Shown: positions 1 through 8,274 of the stretch, piece after piece | How positions within the stretch are numbered: the first letter of the stretch is position 1 | Layout of the letters: each line of letters starts with the position of its first letter | Assembly: GCA_031257115.1 (NCBI GenBank) | Contig: JAIRPF010000090.1 | Coordinates: forward strand, 1-36,504 | DNA from: Accumulibacter sp. | Lineage (GTDB): Bacteria; Pseudomonadota; Gammaproteobacteria; Burkholderiales; Rhodocyclaceae | Length of the DNA stretch: 36,504 nt | Reading direction: 5' to 3' | Made by a program: the position numbers and the translations under genes | Notes under the pieces: model-generated | The model's input: only the letters and a program-made list of their open reading frames with translations | Database searches by the model: none | What the model was told of the DNA's origin: nothing

Positions 1-368
1 TTCTCCGCTTCGGCAGGGCTGTCGATGCGCAGCACGTCGATGGCCTTGCCGCCGTCGGCCGCGAAGCAATAGGCATATTCGACGTTGATGCCCGCGGCGT
101 CGAAGGCTTCGAGCAGGCCGGCGAGGCCGCCGGCCCGGTCGGGCACTTCGACGGCGAAAACCTTGGTCAGCGAGGCCCGGAATCCGGCGGCGCCGAGGAT
201 TTCGCAGGCCCTGGCGGGCGTGTCGGCGACGATGCGAACCACGCCGTAGTTGGCGGTATCGGCCACGGTCAGGGCGTGCATGGAGATGCCGGCCTCGCCC
301 AGGGCGCGGCAGAGCGCGGCCAGACGGCCCTTGTCGTTTTCCAGGAAGACGGTGATTTGATCGATCAT
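1..368 (-). CDS. ACT-domain protein (C-terminus cut by window edge)
   Basis: A small regulatory-type protein whose 3' end lies outside the window; the frame is open from the ATG at 368 to position 1 (about 122 residues visible). The reading starts MIDQITVFLENDKGRLA, a typical ACT-domain opening. A second similar half begins near residue 70 (KVFAVEVPDRAGGLAGLLEA), so there are probably two tandem ACT modules. ACT domains bind amino acids or related small ligands and usually control metabolic enzymes. The gene starts one base after the phenylacetate-CoA ligase stop, so the two are almost certainly co-transcribed and translationally coupled. ACT proteins are often found next to paaK-type ligases; the ligand here is unknown. 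The family call is firm, the function is inferred. Confidence 0.85.
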   Translation of the reverse strand, partial: MIDQITVFLENDKGRLAALCRALGEAGISMHALTVADTANYGVVRIVADTPARACEILGAAGFRASLTKVFAVEVPDRAGGLAGLLEAFDAAGINVEYAYCFAADGGKAIDVLRIDSPAEAE

Positions 369-369
369 T

Positions 370-1719
370 TCAGTTGCCTTTCTCGCGGAGGTCGATGACG
401 CGGCGGGCCTTGCCTTCGCTGCGCTCGATGGATTTTGGCTCGGAGACCTGTACGTCGACGCTCACTTGCAGGTTGCTCTTGAGTTCGGCGTTGATGCGTT
501 TTTGCAGGTTCTCGATCTTGCGGATTTCGTCGAAATCGAATTCCGGCACGGTTTCCACCTTCAGGGTCACGTAATCCAGAGGCCCCTTGCTCGTCAGGAC
601 GATCTGGTAGTAGGAGGTGACTTCGGGGAAGTTGGCCAGCACTTCCTGGAACTGGCTTGGGAAGACGTTAACGCCGCGGATGATGAGCATGTCGTCGGTG
701 CGGCCGGTGATGCGGTCCATGCGGCGCAGGGTGCGGCCGCACGGACATTCGCCGGGCAGGATGCGCGAAATGTCGCGCGTGCGGTAGCGGATCAGCGGCG
801 AGCATTCCTTGGACAGCGTGGTGAAGGCCACTTCGCCCCATTCGCCGTCCGGCACGGGCTGGAGGGTGGCGGGATCGAGGATTTCGATGATGAAATGGTC
901 TTCCGCGACGTGCAGGCCGGTCTGGTAGCGGCACTCGCAGGAGACGCCCGGCCCCATGACCTCGGAAAGGCCGTAGATGTCGACCATCTTGACGCCGAGC
1001 TTGGTCTCGATGTCGCGGCGCATCCCCTCGGAACAGGGTTCGGCGCCGAGGATGGCGCCGGTGATCTTGAAATCGTTGGCCGGGTCAAAGCCCATCTCGA
1101 TCGCCGTGTCGGCGATCAGCAGGGCGTAGGACGGCGTGCAGGCCAGGATGTCGACGCCGAAGTCCTTCATCATCTGCACCTGGCGGCGGGTGTTGCCGCT
1201 GCTCATCGGCAGGATGGTCGAGCGCATGCGGATGCCGCCCTCGTGCGCGCCAAGCCCGCCGGTAAACAGGCCGTAGCCGTAGGACACCTGCAGGATGGCG
1301 CGCTCGCCGTGGCCGACCTGGGCGATGGCCCGCGCGAACGTATCGCCCCACACGTCGATGTCGTTCTGGGTGTAGCCGACGACCGTCGCGTTGCCGGTCG
1401 TGCCGGACGAGGCGTGCAGGCGCTGCACCCTGGCGTCGTTAACCGGAATGGCGAACAGCTTGAAGGGATAGGCGTCGCGCATGTCCTGCTTGGTGGTGAA
1501 GGGCAGCTTCACGAGGTCGTCGAGGGAGCGCACGTCATCGGGCCGGATTCCCGCCGCGTCGAACTGCCGCTTGTAGAAAGGGATGCTCTCGTAGCACAGC
1601 CTGACGGTCTTTTTCAGACGCTCCAGTTGCAACGCCCTCAACGCTTCCGGGTCCATTTTCTCGATTTCGGGCTGGAAATAACGCTCCGGCCCCGCCACCT
1701 TGCCTGCTGAATTAGCCAC
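370..1719 (-). CDS. paaK: Phenylacetate-CoA ligase
   Basis: AMP-forming ligase that activates phenylacetate (or a related aryl acid) to its CoA thioester in the cytoplasm. The 449-residue reading has the phosphate-binding loop SSGTTG at about residues 104-109, the YGLSE adenylate motif, and a C-terminal domain with GRTDDMLIIRGVNVFPSQ. This is the usual length and layout for PaaK. I chose the GTG at 1719 because GAGG lies 5 bases upstream and the family usually starts just before the RYF.PEIE segment. The frame is open further upstream, and an internal ATG at 1656 is an alternative start. It is followed one base later by the ACT-domain gene. The pair could serve phenylacetate breakdown or aryl-acid salvage from amino acids. 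Substrate specificity cannot be read from sequence alone. Confidence 0.93.
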   Translation of the reverse strand: MANSAGKVAGPERYFQPEIEKMDPEALRALQLERLKKTVRLCYESIPFYKRQFDAAGIRPDDVRSLDDLVKLPFTTKQDMRDAYPFKLFAIPVNDARVQRLHASSGTTGNATVVGYTQNDIDVWGDTFARAIAQVGHGERAILQVSYGYGLFTGGLGAHEGGIRMRSTILPMSSGNTRRQVQMMKDFGVDILACTPSYALLIADTAIEMGFDPANDFKITGAILGAEPCSEGMRRDIETKLGVKMVDIYGLSEVMGPGVSCECRYQTGLHVAEDHFIIEILDPATLQPVPDGEWGEVAFTTLSKECSPLIRYRTRDISRILPGECPCGRTLRRMDRITGRTDDMLIIRGVNVFPSQFQEVLANFPEVTSYYQIVLTSKGPLDYVTLKVETVPEFDFDEIRKIENLQKRINAELKSNLQVSVDVQVSEPKSIERSEGKARRVIDLREKGN

Positions 1720-1813
1720 CTTTTCCTCGCTTTCCCTTTTTCTTGAAAACTTCTCCCGCCCGGTTTCATGCGGATGCCGGAGAAAAACCACGTTTCGGAC
1801 GATTCGTTTCGTG

Positions 1814-1819
1814 ATTGTA
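1814..1819 (-). promoter_or_regulatory. Possible -10 box upstream of paaK
   Basis: On the minus strand this reads TACAAT, five of six matches to the sigma-70 -10 consensus, about 95 bases before the proposed GTG start. The hexamer 17 bases upstream is TGTGGT, a poor -35, so the assignment is weak. It is the best promoter-like site in the guaC-paaK spacer. Confidence 0.3.
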
Positions 1820-1872
1820 CTGAAATCGCCGCAAAAACCACAGGGCGGCGTCATCTTGCTTCAATGCACGCG

Positions 1873-1894
1873 CCTGGCGGCACGTCGCGCCAGG
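1873..1894. terminator. Hairpin downstream of guaC
   Basis: A perfect 7-bp stem (CCTGGCG and CGCCAGG, 8-base loop) lies about 70 bases after the guaC stop. There is no T-run on either side, so it is not a classical Rho-independent terminator. It may be an mRNA 3' end stabiliser or chance. Confidence 0.25.
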
Positions 1895-1963
1895 GCGATC
1901 CGTCCGGGCCGGCGGGCGCTTGTCGAGCGTCCACGGTTCCGCGCCCGGAACACCCCGGCGTCG

Positions 1964-3013
1964 CTACGCCGCGCCGAACACTTCGTTCAACTGCTGCGTG
2001 ACGCGCACGAAGGTCGTGCGCTTGGAGAGTTCCTTGAGCTTTCTCGCGCCGACGTAGGTGCAGGCCGAGCGCACGCCGCCGAGAATGTCCTGCAAGGTAT
2101 TCTCGACCGGGCCGCGATAGTCGAGCAGGACTTCCTTGCCCTCCGAGGCGCGATAGTCGGCGACGCCGCCCGCGTATTTGTTCATGGCCTCGCGCGAACT
2201 CATGCCGTAGAAACGCATCTTGCGCTCGCCGTTGATTTCGACGATCTCCGAATTGCTTTCGTCGTGGCCGGCGAGCATGCCGCCGAGCATCACGAAGTCG
2301 GCGCCGGCGCCGAACGCCTTGGCCAGATCGCCCGGCGAGGTGCAACCGCCGTCGGCGCAAATCAGCCCGCGCAGACCGTGCGCGGCGTCGGCGCATTCGA
2401 TGATGGCCGAGAGCTGCGGATAACCGACGCCGGCCACCTTGCGCGTGGTGCACACCGAACCGGGGCCGATGCCGACCTTGACGATGTCCACGCCGTCGAG
2501 GATCAATTCCTCGGTCATCTCGCCGGTGACCACGTTGCCGGCCATCAGCGTGATCGACGGGAATTCGGCCCGGAACCTGTGGATGAAGCGGATGAACGCC
2601 TTGGTGTAGCCGTTGGCGACGTCGATGCAGACGTTCTCGATCGCGCCGCCGGCCTCTCCACTGGCTTCCATGACGCGGCGGAATTTCCCGAAATCGGGCG
2701 CGGTGATGCCCATCGAATAGAACGTGGAGCCGCCGGCGGGCGGCGCGGCGAAGAAGTCGAGCAATTCAGCCTCGCCGTAATGCTTGTGCAGGGCCACCGA
2801 CAGTTCGTGCCGCGCCAGCGCCCGCGCCATTTCGAAAGTGCCGGTGGTGTCCATGTTGGCGGCGATGACGGGAATGCCGTGATAGGTCTTCCGCGAATGC
2901 GGGAAGACATAATCGCGGGAAATGTCGACCTCCGAACGCGAGGTCAGGGTCGAACGCTTGGGGCGGATCAGCACGTCCTTGAAATCGAGCTTGATGTCCT
3001 GTTCGATGCGCAT
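1964..3013 (-). CDS. guaC: GMP reductase
   Basis: NADPH-dependent enzyme that converts GMP to IMP and ammonia, returning guanine nucleotides to the purine pool. The 349 residues match the E. coli GuaC length. The protein lacks the CBS pair found in IMP dehydrogenase, which separates it from GuaB. The catalytic loop [20 protein letters not shown] carries the active-site Cys and is the GMP-reductase form of the loop. The barrel motifs [12 protein letters not shown] and [15 protein letters not shown] follow. The ATG at 3013 has GAAAGGAC just upstream. It appears to be a single-gene unit: 185 bases separate it from the upstream hydrolase gene, and that gap holds a long inverted repeat. Confidence 0.95.
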   Translation of the reverse strand: MRIEQDIKLDFKDVLIRPKRSTLTSRSEVDISRDYVFPHSRKTYHGIPVIAANMDTTGTFEMARALARHELSVALHKHYGEAELLDFFAAPPAGGSTFYSMGITAPDFGKFRRVMEASGEAGGAIENVCIDVANGYTKAFIRFIHRFRAEFPSITLMAGNVVTGEMTEELILDGVDIVKVGIGPGSVCTTRKVAGVGYPQLSAIIECADAAHGLRGLICADGGCTSPGDLAKAFGAGADFVMLGGMLAGHDESNSEIVEINGERKMRFYGMSSREAMNKYAGGVADYRASEGKEVLLDYRGPVENTLQDILGGVRSACTYVGARKLKELSKRTTFVRVTQQLNEVFGAA

Positions 3014-3065
3014 GGCGAAGTCCTTTCGATGGCGTGGCGGGTGAACCCCGGAGGGCGCGGAAAAA

Positions 3066-3179
3066 CACGGAGAAAATTCTTTCAACCACGACGGTCACGA
3101 CGCAAGGCAAAAAATTTCCTGTTCCCCGTTGTGATCGCCGTGTTCGTCGTGGTTGAAAAGATTTTCGCTTTTCTCCGTG
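3066..3179. repeat. Long imperfect inverted repeat, CCACGACG family
   Basis: The left arm (3066-3093) reads CACGGAGAAAA then TTCTTTCAACCACGACG. The right arm (3145-3179) is its reverse complement, with a short extra stretch between CACGGAGAAAA and CTTTTCAACCACGACG. The arms enclose about 50 bases. The transcript could fold into a long hairpin between the hydrolase gene and guaC. Related single copies with CCACGG/CACGGAG words occur near 18.9, 24.2, 24.4 and 28.7 kb, so this is a dispersed intergenic family and not a gene-specific signal. Confidence 0.75.
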
Positions 3180-3198
3180 CCCTCCACACTCTCCGTAA

Positions 3199-3963
3199 TC
3201 AGCATTTTCCGATGACCGGCAGCGAGCCGGAGAGTTTCCTCAGCGCGTCGCGGGCGTTCCGGTAATCGGGAAAGTATTGTCCGACGATCGCCCAGAAGCG
3301 CGCGCCGTGGTTCATTTCGCGCAAGTGCGCCAGTTCGTGCACGATCACGTAGTCGATGAGATCCGGTTCGCAGTGGATCAGACGCCAGTTCAGGCGGATG
3401 CCGGATTTCAGGCTGCAACTTCCCCAGCGGGTGCGCGCCGACGAGAGCGCGAGCCGGGGCGCGGCGACGCCGAAGCGCGCGGCCTGCCGCGCCAGCCGCT
3501 CGCCGAGGACGGCCAGCGCCCGGTCGCGCAGCGCCCGGGCGAGCAGGACGTCGGCCTGGTCCGGGGAGCGCGGCAGCAGGGTCAGCGTCGGCGCGTCGCC
3601 GTCCGTCCAGAACGCCTGGCCGCGGCCGTGCCCCAGGCGAACCCGCAGCCAGCCGCCGAGATAGGGCAGGCGCAGGCCGTCGGCCAGCGGAAGCGGCGCG
3701 GCGCGGCGACGCTCGCGCCATTCGTCGAGTTTTTGCGTCACCCAGCCCGCGTGCCGGCGAATCAGGTTTTCGACGTCGGCGAGCGGCGTCCGGTGCGGCG
3801 CGCCGACGCGCAGGCCGCGCTGGTCGATGGACAGGCCGACGGTGCGCCGCCGGGCGCGGCGCAAGACGTAGGGCACGATGCGGTCGTCGAGCGCGATGGT
3901 TCTCGACGTTTCGCCTTCAGCCGGCCGATCCGGGGCGAATGGAAGCTCAGCCTGCCGGAGCAT
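3199..3963 (-). CDS. YgjP-type zinc metallohydrolase (DUF45)
   Basis: A 254-residue protein of the YgjP/DUF45 family of predicted zinc metallopeptidases. The C-terminal half has RTRWGSCSLKSGIRLNW followed by the zinc motif HELAH (residues 209-213) and a third His in MNHG (219), the complete set of ligands for this family. The cellular substrate is not known. The ATG at 3963 overlaps the end of plsC by 17 bases and has GGAGAG upstream. The frame is open further, but the upstream part is plsC in another frame. Its place at the end of the glyS-gmhB-plsC run fits the order I recall from Betaproteobacteria. Confidence 0.9.
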   Translation of the reverse strand: MLRQAELPFAPDRPAEGETSRTIALDDRIVPYVLRRARRRTVGLSIDQRGLRVGAPHRTPLADVENLIRRHAGWVTQKLDEWRERRRAAPLPLADGLRLPYLGGWLRVRLGHGRGQAFWTDGDAPTLTLLPRSPDQADVLLARALRDRALAVLGERLARQAARFGVAAPRLALSSARTRWGSCSLKSGIRLNWRLIHCEPDLIDYVIVHELAHLREMNHGARFWAIVGQYFPDYRNARDALRKLSGSLPVIGKC

Positions 3964-4693
3964 GGGCGCTCTCCGGGTAGCGGTGCGGCGAAATTTTCCG
4001 CATTTCGGCCTCGATCCATCGCTCGGCCAGGGCATTGACTTCCTCGGCGGTTTTCCCCTGGGGATCGATGGCCGGCCCGATGCTGACGGTGATTCGTCCG
4101 GGCTTTTTGACGAAGGCGTTCCTGGCCCAGAATTCGCCGGCGTCGTGCGCCACGGGGACGACCGGGACGCCCGCGGAGACCGCGAGCAAGGCGCCGCCTC
4201 CCTTGAAGCGGCGGCTTTCGCCGGGCGCGGTGCGCGTCCCTTCGGGAAAGACGACGACCCAGTAGCCGGCGCGCAGGCGCTCGATTCCCTGCTTTTCCAC
4301 CTGTTTCAGGGCGTTCTTGCCGGCCTTGCGGTCGATCGAGATCATCTTGACGGCGGCGAACGCCCAGCCCAGGAAAGGGATCAGCAGCAGCGAGCGCTTG
4401 AGCACGAACACCTGCGGCGGAAAGATGTCCTGCAAGCCGACGGTTTCCCAGGCGGATTGGTGCTTGGAGAGGATGACCGACGGCGTCGCGGGAATGTTTT
4501 CGCGCCCGATCACGCGATAGCGCAGGCCCAGCACGCGCGCGCAGAGCGCCATGAACAGCGCGCGCCACGCCGCGATGACGCGAAAGCGCCAGCGCATCGG
4601 CAACACGACCGCGAGCGTGACGAAGAGGCCCGCCGGGGCGGTAATCAGGATGGCGAGGAAAAGGAACAGGGCGGATCGGATCAGCGCGATCAT
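3947..4693 (-). CDS. plsC: 1-acyl-sn-glycerol-3-phosphate acyltransferase
   Basis: Inner-membrane enzyme that adds the second acyl chain to lysophosphatidic acid to give phosphatidic acid, the precursor of all membrane phospholipids. The 248 residues begin with one or two hydrophobic segments (about 5-32). The catalytic block appears as SKHQSAWE (His78 to Glu83), an HX4E form of the usual HX4D motif. FPEGTR (149-154), the glycerol-phosphate-binding motif, follows. The start codon overlaps the gmhB stop in an ATGA junction, so the two are translationally coupled. The 3' end overlaps the YgjP hydrolase gene. Confidence 0.93.
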   Translation of the reverse strand: MIALIRSALFLFLAILITAPAGLFVTLAVVLPMRWRFRVIAAWRALFMALCARVLGLRYRVIGRENIPATPSVILSKHQSAWETVGLQDIFPPQVFVLKRSLLLIPFLGWAFAAVKMISIDRKAGKNALKQVEKQGIERLRAGYWVVVFPEGTRTAPGESRRFKGGGALLAVSAGVPVVPVAHDAGEFWARNAFVKKPGRITVSIGPAIDPQGKTAEEVNALAERWIEAEMRKISPHRYPESAHAPAG

Positions 4694-5226
4694 GACGTCA
4701 GGATGTACTCGGCGGTGGCGGCGAGATCGTCGAAGACGAGCGTGCTTTCGGGAATTCCGGCCTCATTCCGCGTCTCCCGGCCCTTGCCCGAAAGGACCAG
4801 CACCGGCCGCGCGCCGGCCGCGGCGGCCGCCAGCAGGTCGCGCAGCGAATCGCCGACGGCGTGGACGTCGGCCAGATCGATGTTGAAGCATCCGGCGATC
4901 CGCTCGAACATTCCGGGCTTGGGCTTGCGGCAGCCGCAGTTCGAGTCGGCCGAGTGGGGGCAGTAGAAAATGGCGTCGATGCGCCCGCCGGCGGCCTTGA
5001 CGGCGCGGTGCATCTTGTCGTGGATGGCGTTCAGGGTGTCCATGTCGAAGAGGCCGCGGTCGATTCCGGACTGGTTCGACGCGACCACCACCCGGTAGCC
5101 CGCCTGGGTCAGGCGGGCGATGGCTTCCAGGCTGCCGGGGATGGGCTTCCATTCCTCCGGCGACTTGATGAAGTGATCCGAGTCGTGATTGATCACGCCG
5201 TCGCGGTCGAGAATGACGAGTTTCAT
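4690..5226 (-). CDS. gmhB: D-glycero-beta-D-manno-heptose-1,7-bisphosphate 7-phosphatase
   Basis: HAD-superfamily phosphatase of the ADP-heptose pathway for the LPS inner core. It removes the 7-phosphate from heptose-1,7-bisphosphate in the cytoplasm. The 178-residue protein opens with the nucleophile motif DRDGVIN and has SNQSG as motif II. Its structural zinc loop reads CPHSADSNCGCRKPKP, with three Cys and one His, diagnostic of GmhB. GDSLRD near the end is the metal-binding motif. It begins 37 bases after the glyS stop and shares an ATGA overlap with plsC, so it belongs to the glyS-led operon. Confidence 0.94.
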   Translation of the reverse strand: MKLVILDRDGVINHDSDHFIKSPEEWKPIPGSLEAIARLTQAGYRVVVASNQSGIDRGLFDMDTLNAIHDKMHRAVKAAGGRIDAIFYCPHSADSNCGCRKPKPGMFERIAGCFNIDLADVHAVGDSLRDLLAAAAAGARPVLVLSGKGRETRNEAGIPESTLVFDDLAATAEYILTS

Positions 5227-5263
5227 GACCTTGCCTCCATGCGCGGAAATCGGCCCGGAAACC

Positions 5264-7375
5264 TCAAGCCGAGAGCTTCGAAAGATCGGCGACGCGGTTC
5301 ATCGCGTCGTGAAGGCGGGCGAGCAGCGCGAGCCGATTGGCGCGCACGGCCCTGTCCTCGGCGTTGACCATCACCTTGTCGAAGAATTCGTCGACCGGGC
5401 CGCGCAAGGTGGCGAGCATCCGCAGGGAACGGGCATGATCACCCGCCGCGAACGCGGCGTCGGCCCTGGGCACGATGTCGTCCAAGGCCCTGGCGAGCGC
5501 GATTTCAGCGTCTTCCTTCAACAACGAGGCGTCCACCCGACCGCCCACGCCGCCCTCGGCTTTTTTCAGGATGTTGCCGACGCGCTTGTTGGCGGCGGCG
5601 AGCGCCTCGGCCTCGGGCAGGGCGGAGAAGGCGCGCACGGCGGCGAGGCGCTTGGGGACGTCGCTCAGGATTTGCGGCCGGAGACTCACGACGGCGTCGA
5701 CTTCGCGCGCGGTATAGCCCTGTTCGCGCAGGAGGCCGGAAAGCCGGTCGTAGATGAATTCCCGAAGGCTGCCGAGGATTCCGTCCCCGACGGGAGGACG
5801 GAAACTGCCCGCCGCTCCGGCGAGCAAGTCGTCGAGCGGCAGGTCGATCCCGCTTTCCATCAGCATTCTGATTACGCCCACCGCATGGCGGCGCAGCGCG
5901 AACGGGTCCTTGTCGCCGGTCGGCGACTGTCCGATGCCGAACAGGCCGATCAGCGTTTCCAGCTTGTCGGCGAGAGCCACCGCGACGCCGACCCTGCCGC
6001 GCGGCAGATCGTCGCCCGCGAAACGCGGCTTGTAGTGATCCTCGATGGCGTCGGCGATTTCCGGCGACAGGCCGTCGTTCAGGGCGTAGTAACGCCCCAT
6101 GACGCCTTGCAGTTCGGGGAATTCGCCCACCATGTCGGTCAACAGATCGGCCTTGGCGAGCCGCGCGGCCTGCTCGGCCTGCCGCGTCGGTTCGCCGCCG
6201 CCAAGTTTTTCGGCGATGGCGCGGACAATGTCCACCACACGCTTGCAACGCTCGCCCTGGCTGCCGAGCTTGTTGTGATAGACCACCTTGTCCAGCCCCG
6301 CCACGCGCGATTCCAGCGTTTTCTTGCGATCTTGGTCGAAGAAGAAACGCGCGTCGGCCAGGCGCGGGCGCACCACGCGCTCGTTGCCGCCGACGATGGC
6401 CGACGGGTCGGCGGGCGAAAGATTGCTGACCATCAGGAAACGGTTGCTCAGCTTCCCGGCGGCGTCGAGCAGCGGGAAGTATTTCTGGTTCGCCTTCATG
6501 GTCAGGATCAGGCATTCCTGCGGCACTTCCAGGAATTCCGGCTCGAACCGCCCGGCGAGCACGTTCGGGCGCTCGACCAGCGCCGTTACTTCGTCGAGCA
6601 GCGCGTCGTCCTCGATGGGGCGCAGTCCGTCCCCCGCCTTTTCGGCGGCGGCCGCCAGCTGCCGGGCGATCTCGGCGCGGCGTTCGGCGAAGGAGGCGAT
6701 GACCGCGCCTTTCACAAGCAGGGTTTCGGCGTAACGGTCGGCGTGCTCGATGACGATCGGATCGGCGTTCGCCTCGAAGCGGTGCCCGCGCGTCGTATTG
6801 CCCGATCGCAGGCCGAGAACGGAAACCGGCACGACCGCGTTGCCGTGCAGCGCCATCAACCCATGCGCGGGACGCACGAAGTCGACGCTCGTCCAGCCGT
6901 CGGCCAGTTGATAATTCATCACCTTCGGAATCGGCAGCGCCGCCAGCGCCGCGTCGAGCGCCTTCTGCAAGCCCTCGGCGAGCGTCGCGCCCCTGACGAC
7001 GGAATCGAGGAACAGGGTTTCCGCCTTGCCCTCGCCCTCGCGGCGCAGGCGCGGCACGGCGGCGGCGTCCGCGCCGAGCGCGGCGAGCTTCTTCAACAGC
7101 GCCGGCGTGGCTTGGCCCGCCGCGTCCAGCCCGACGGAAACCGGCATCAATTTTTGCGCCACGGGCCTGTCGATGGCGGCGGCGAGCACATCCACGACGT
7201 GCGCGGCCAGGCGGCGCGGCGTCGCGTAGGAGGTAACGGCGGCGGCGTCGGCGGCCAGGCCGTCGCGCCGCAGAGAGGCGGCGAGCGCCGAGGCGAACGC
7301 CTCGCCCAGGTTCTTCAACGCCTTGGGCGGCAATTCTTCGACGAAAATTTCGACCAGCAGGTTTTGGGCAATCAT
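5264..7375 (-). CDS. glyS: Glycyl-tRNA synthetase beta subunit
   Basis: Beta chain of the alpha2beta2 bacterial glycyl-tRNA synthetase; it carries the tRNA-binding parts needed to charge tRNA-Gly. The 703-residue product starts MIAQNLLVEIFVEELPPKAL, the canonical opening. It holds the HD-like core (ANQKYFPLLDAAGKLSNRFL) and a C-terminal anticodon-binding region (residues about 590-700). I prefer the ATG at 7375; a TTG at 7432 is in frame but adds a non-conserved 19 residues. No strong Shine-Dalgarno sequence precedes 7375. The partner glyQ normally lies immediately upstream, but here the two are about 1.9 kb apart, separated by an amidotransferase and a toxin-antitoxin pair. Confidence 0.96.
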   Translation of the reverse strand: MIAQNLLVEIFVEELPPKALKNLGEAFASALAASLRRDGLAADAAAVTSYATPRRLAAHVVDVLAAAIDRPVAQKLMPVSVGLDAAGQATPALLKKLAALGADAAAVPRLRREGEGKAETLFLDSVVRGATLAEGLQKALDAALAALPIPKVMNYQLADGWTSVDFVRPAHGLMALHGNAVVPVSVLGLRSGNTTRGHRFEANADPIVIEHADRYAETLLVKGAVIASFAERRAEIARQLAAAAEKAGDGLRPIEDDALLDEVTALVERPNVLAGRFEPEFLEVPQECLILTMKANQKYFPLLDAAGKLSNRFLMVSNLSPADPSAIVGGNERVVRPRLADARFFFDQDRKKTLESRVAGLDKVVYHNKLGSQGERCKRVVDIVRAIAEKLGGGEPTRQAEQAARLAKADLLTDMVGEFPELQGVMGRYYALNDGLSPEIADAIEDHYKPRFAGDDLPRGRVGVAVALADKLETLIGLFGIGQSPTGDKDPFALRRHAVGVIRMLMESGIDLPLDDLLAGAAGSFRPPVGDGILGSLREFIYDRLSGLLREQGYTAREVDAVVSLRPQILSDVPKRLAAVRAFSALPEAEALAAANKRVGNILKKAEGGVGGRVDASLLKEDAEIALARALDDIVPRADAAFAAGDHARSLRMLATLRGPVDEFFDKVMVNAEDRAVRANRLALLARLHDAMNRVADLSKLSA

Positions 7376-7479
7376 GTTCAAATCGTATGGAGGCGCGCCC
7401 TGGAGCAAGGCGGGCAAAGGTTGAGTGAGCAAACCGCCATTCTATCGGTTCCCGTGGAGATATGCGCCCGGACTCGTGT

Positions 7480-8247
7480 TCAAACCCGGCGCTCCCCCAG
7501 ATAAAACAACCGCCAATCACCGGGCGCGATGCGCTGCCACGTCTCATTTCCGGTCAGGGGCTGGGTAGCGATGACCGTCACCACATCGTTGGGCGTGGTC
7601 TGTTTCCGGAAATCGATTTCCACATCCTGGTCAAGCAATCTGGCTTTGCCAAAAGGAGCGCGGCGCGTAATCCAGAACAGGTTGGTCGAGCAATACGCCA
7701 TCAGGTAGCGGCCATCGGACAGCAGCATGTTGAATACGCCCTTGCGGCGCAATTCATGGGACAACTCGGCGACATGACGGAAAACCTGTGGCCAACTGCG
7801 CGGCGTTTCCGTATAACGAGCCGCCAGACTGCGCAACAGCCAGCAGAATGCTTTTTCACTATCGGTTTCGCCAACCGGGCGAAAAGAGCCGGTTTCCAGC
7901 CCGCGATACCCGCGCAATTGGCCATTGTGGGCATAAGTCCAGTGACGCCCCCACAACTCGCGGGTAAATGGATGCGTATTCTCCAGCGAAACGCGCCCGC
8001 GATTCGCTTGGCGGATATGCGCCACCACCGCGCAGGACTTGATCGGATACTCGCTCACCAACCGGGCAATCGGCGATTCATAGCTAGGCTGCGGATCCTT
8101 GAATGTGCGGCAACCCTTGTTTTCGTAAAAAGTGATGCCCCAGCCATCCCGATGCGGCCCCGTCCCGCCGCCGCGCCGCACCAGCCCGGCAAAACTGAAA
8201 CAGATGTCAGTCGGGACATTGGCGCTCATTCCGAGGAGTTCGCACAT
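7480..8247 (-). CDS. YafJ-type class II glutamine amidotransferase
   Basis: A 255-residue N-terminal-nucleophile hydrolase of the YafJ/Gn-AT_II group. It starts Met-Cys-Glu-Leu-Leu-Gly, so removal of Met exposes the catalytic Cys2. Other glutaminase-domain signatures are [29 protein letters not shown] and [10 protein letters not shown]...AHNGQLRG. There is no synthase domain, so the acceptor of the ammonia is unknown; YafJ homologues generally lack a settled role. It is on the same strand as glyQ and glyS, 27 bases after the toxin gene and 104 bases before glyS. No clear ribosome-binding site precedes the ATG. It is part of the block separating the two synthetase genes. Confidence 0.9.
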   Translation of the reverse strand: MCELLGMSANVPTDICFSFAGLVRRGGGTGPHRDGWGITFYENKGCRTFKDPQPSYESPIARLVSEYPIKSCAVVAHIRQANRGRVSLENTHPFTRELWGRHWTYAHNGQLRGYRGLETGSFRPVGETDSEKAFCWLLRSLAARYTETPRSWPQVFRHVAELSHELRRKGVFNMLLSDGRYLMAYCSTNLFWITRRAPFGKARLLDQDVEIDFRKQTTPNDVVTVIATQPLTGNETWQRIAPGDWRLFYLGERRV

Positions 8248-8274
8248 GATGGGTAGATTGGACGTAAATGGCCG

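Noticed and set aside
466-1710. Long plus-strand open frame opposite paaK
   Set aside because: It is antisense to a complete, motif-bearing ligase. Its product is Ala/Asp/His/Val-rich, as expected for the complement of GC-rich coding DNA, with no family motif.
5189-7504. 771-codon plus-strand open frame opposite glyS
   Set aside because: It is the mirror of the glyS frame in GC-rich DNA. Composition is unlike a real protein and there is no ribosome-binding site.
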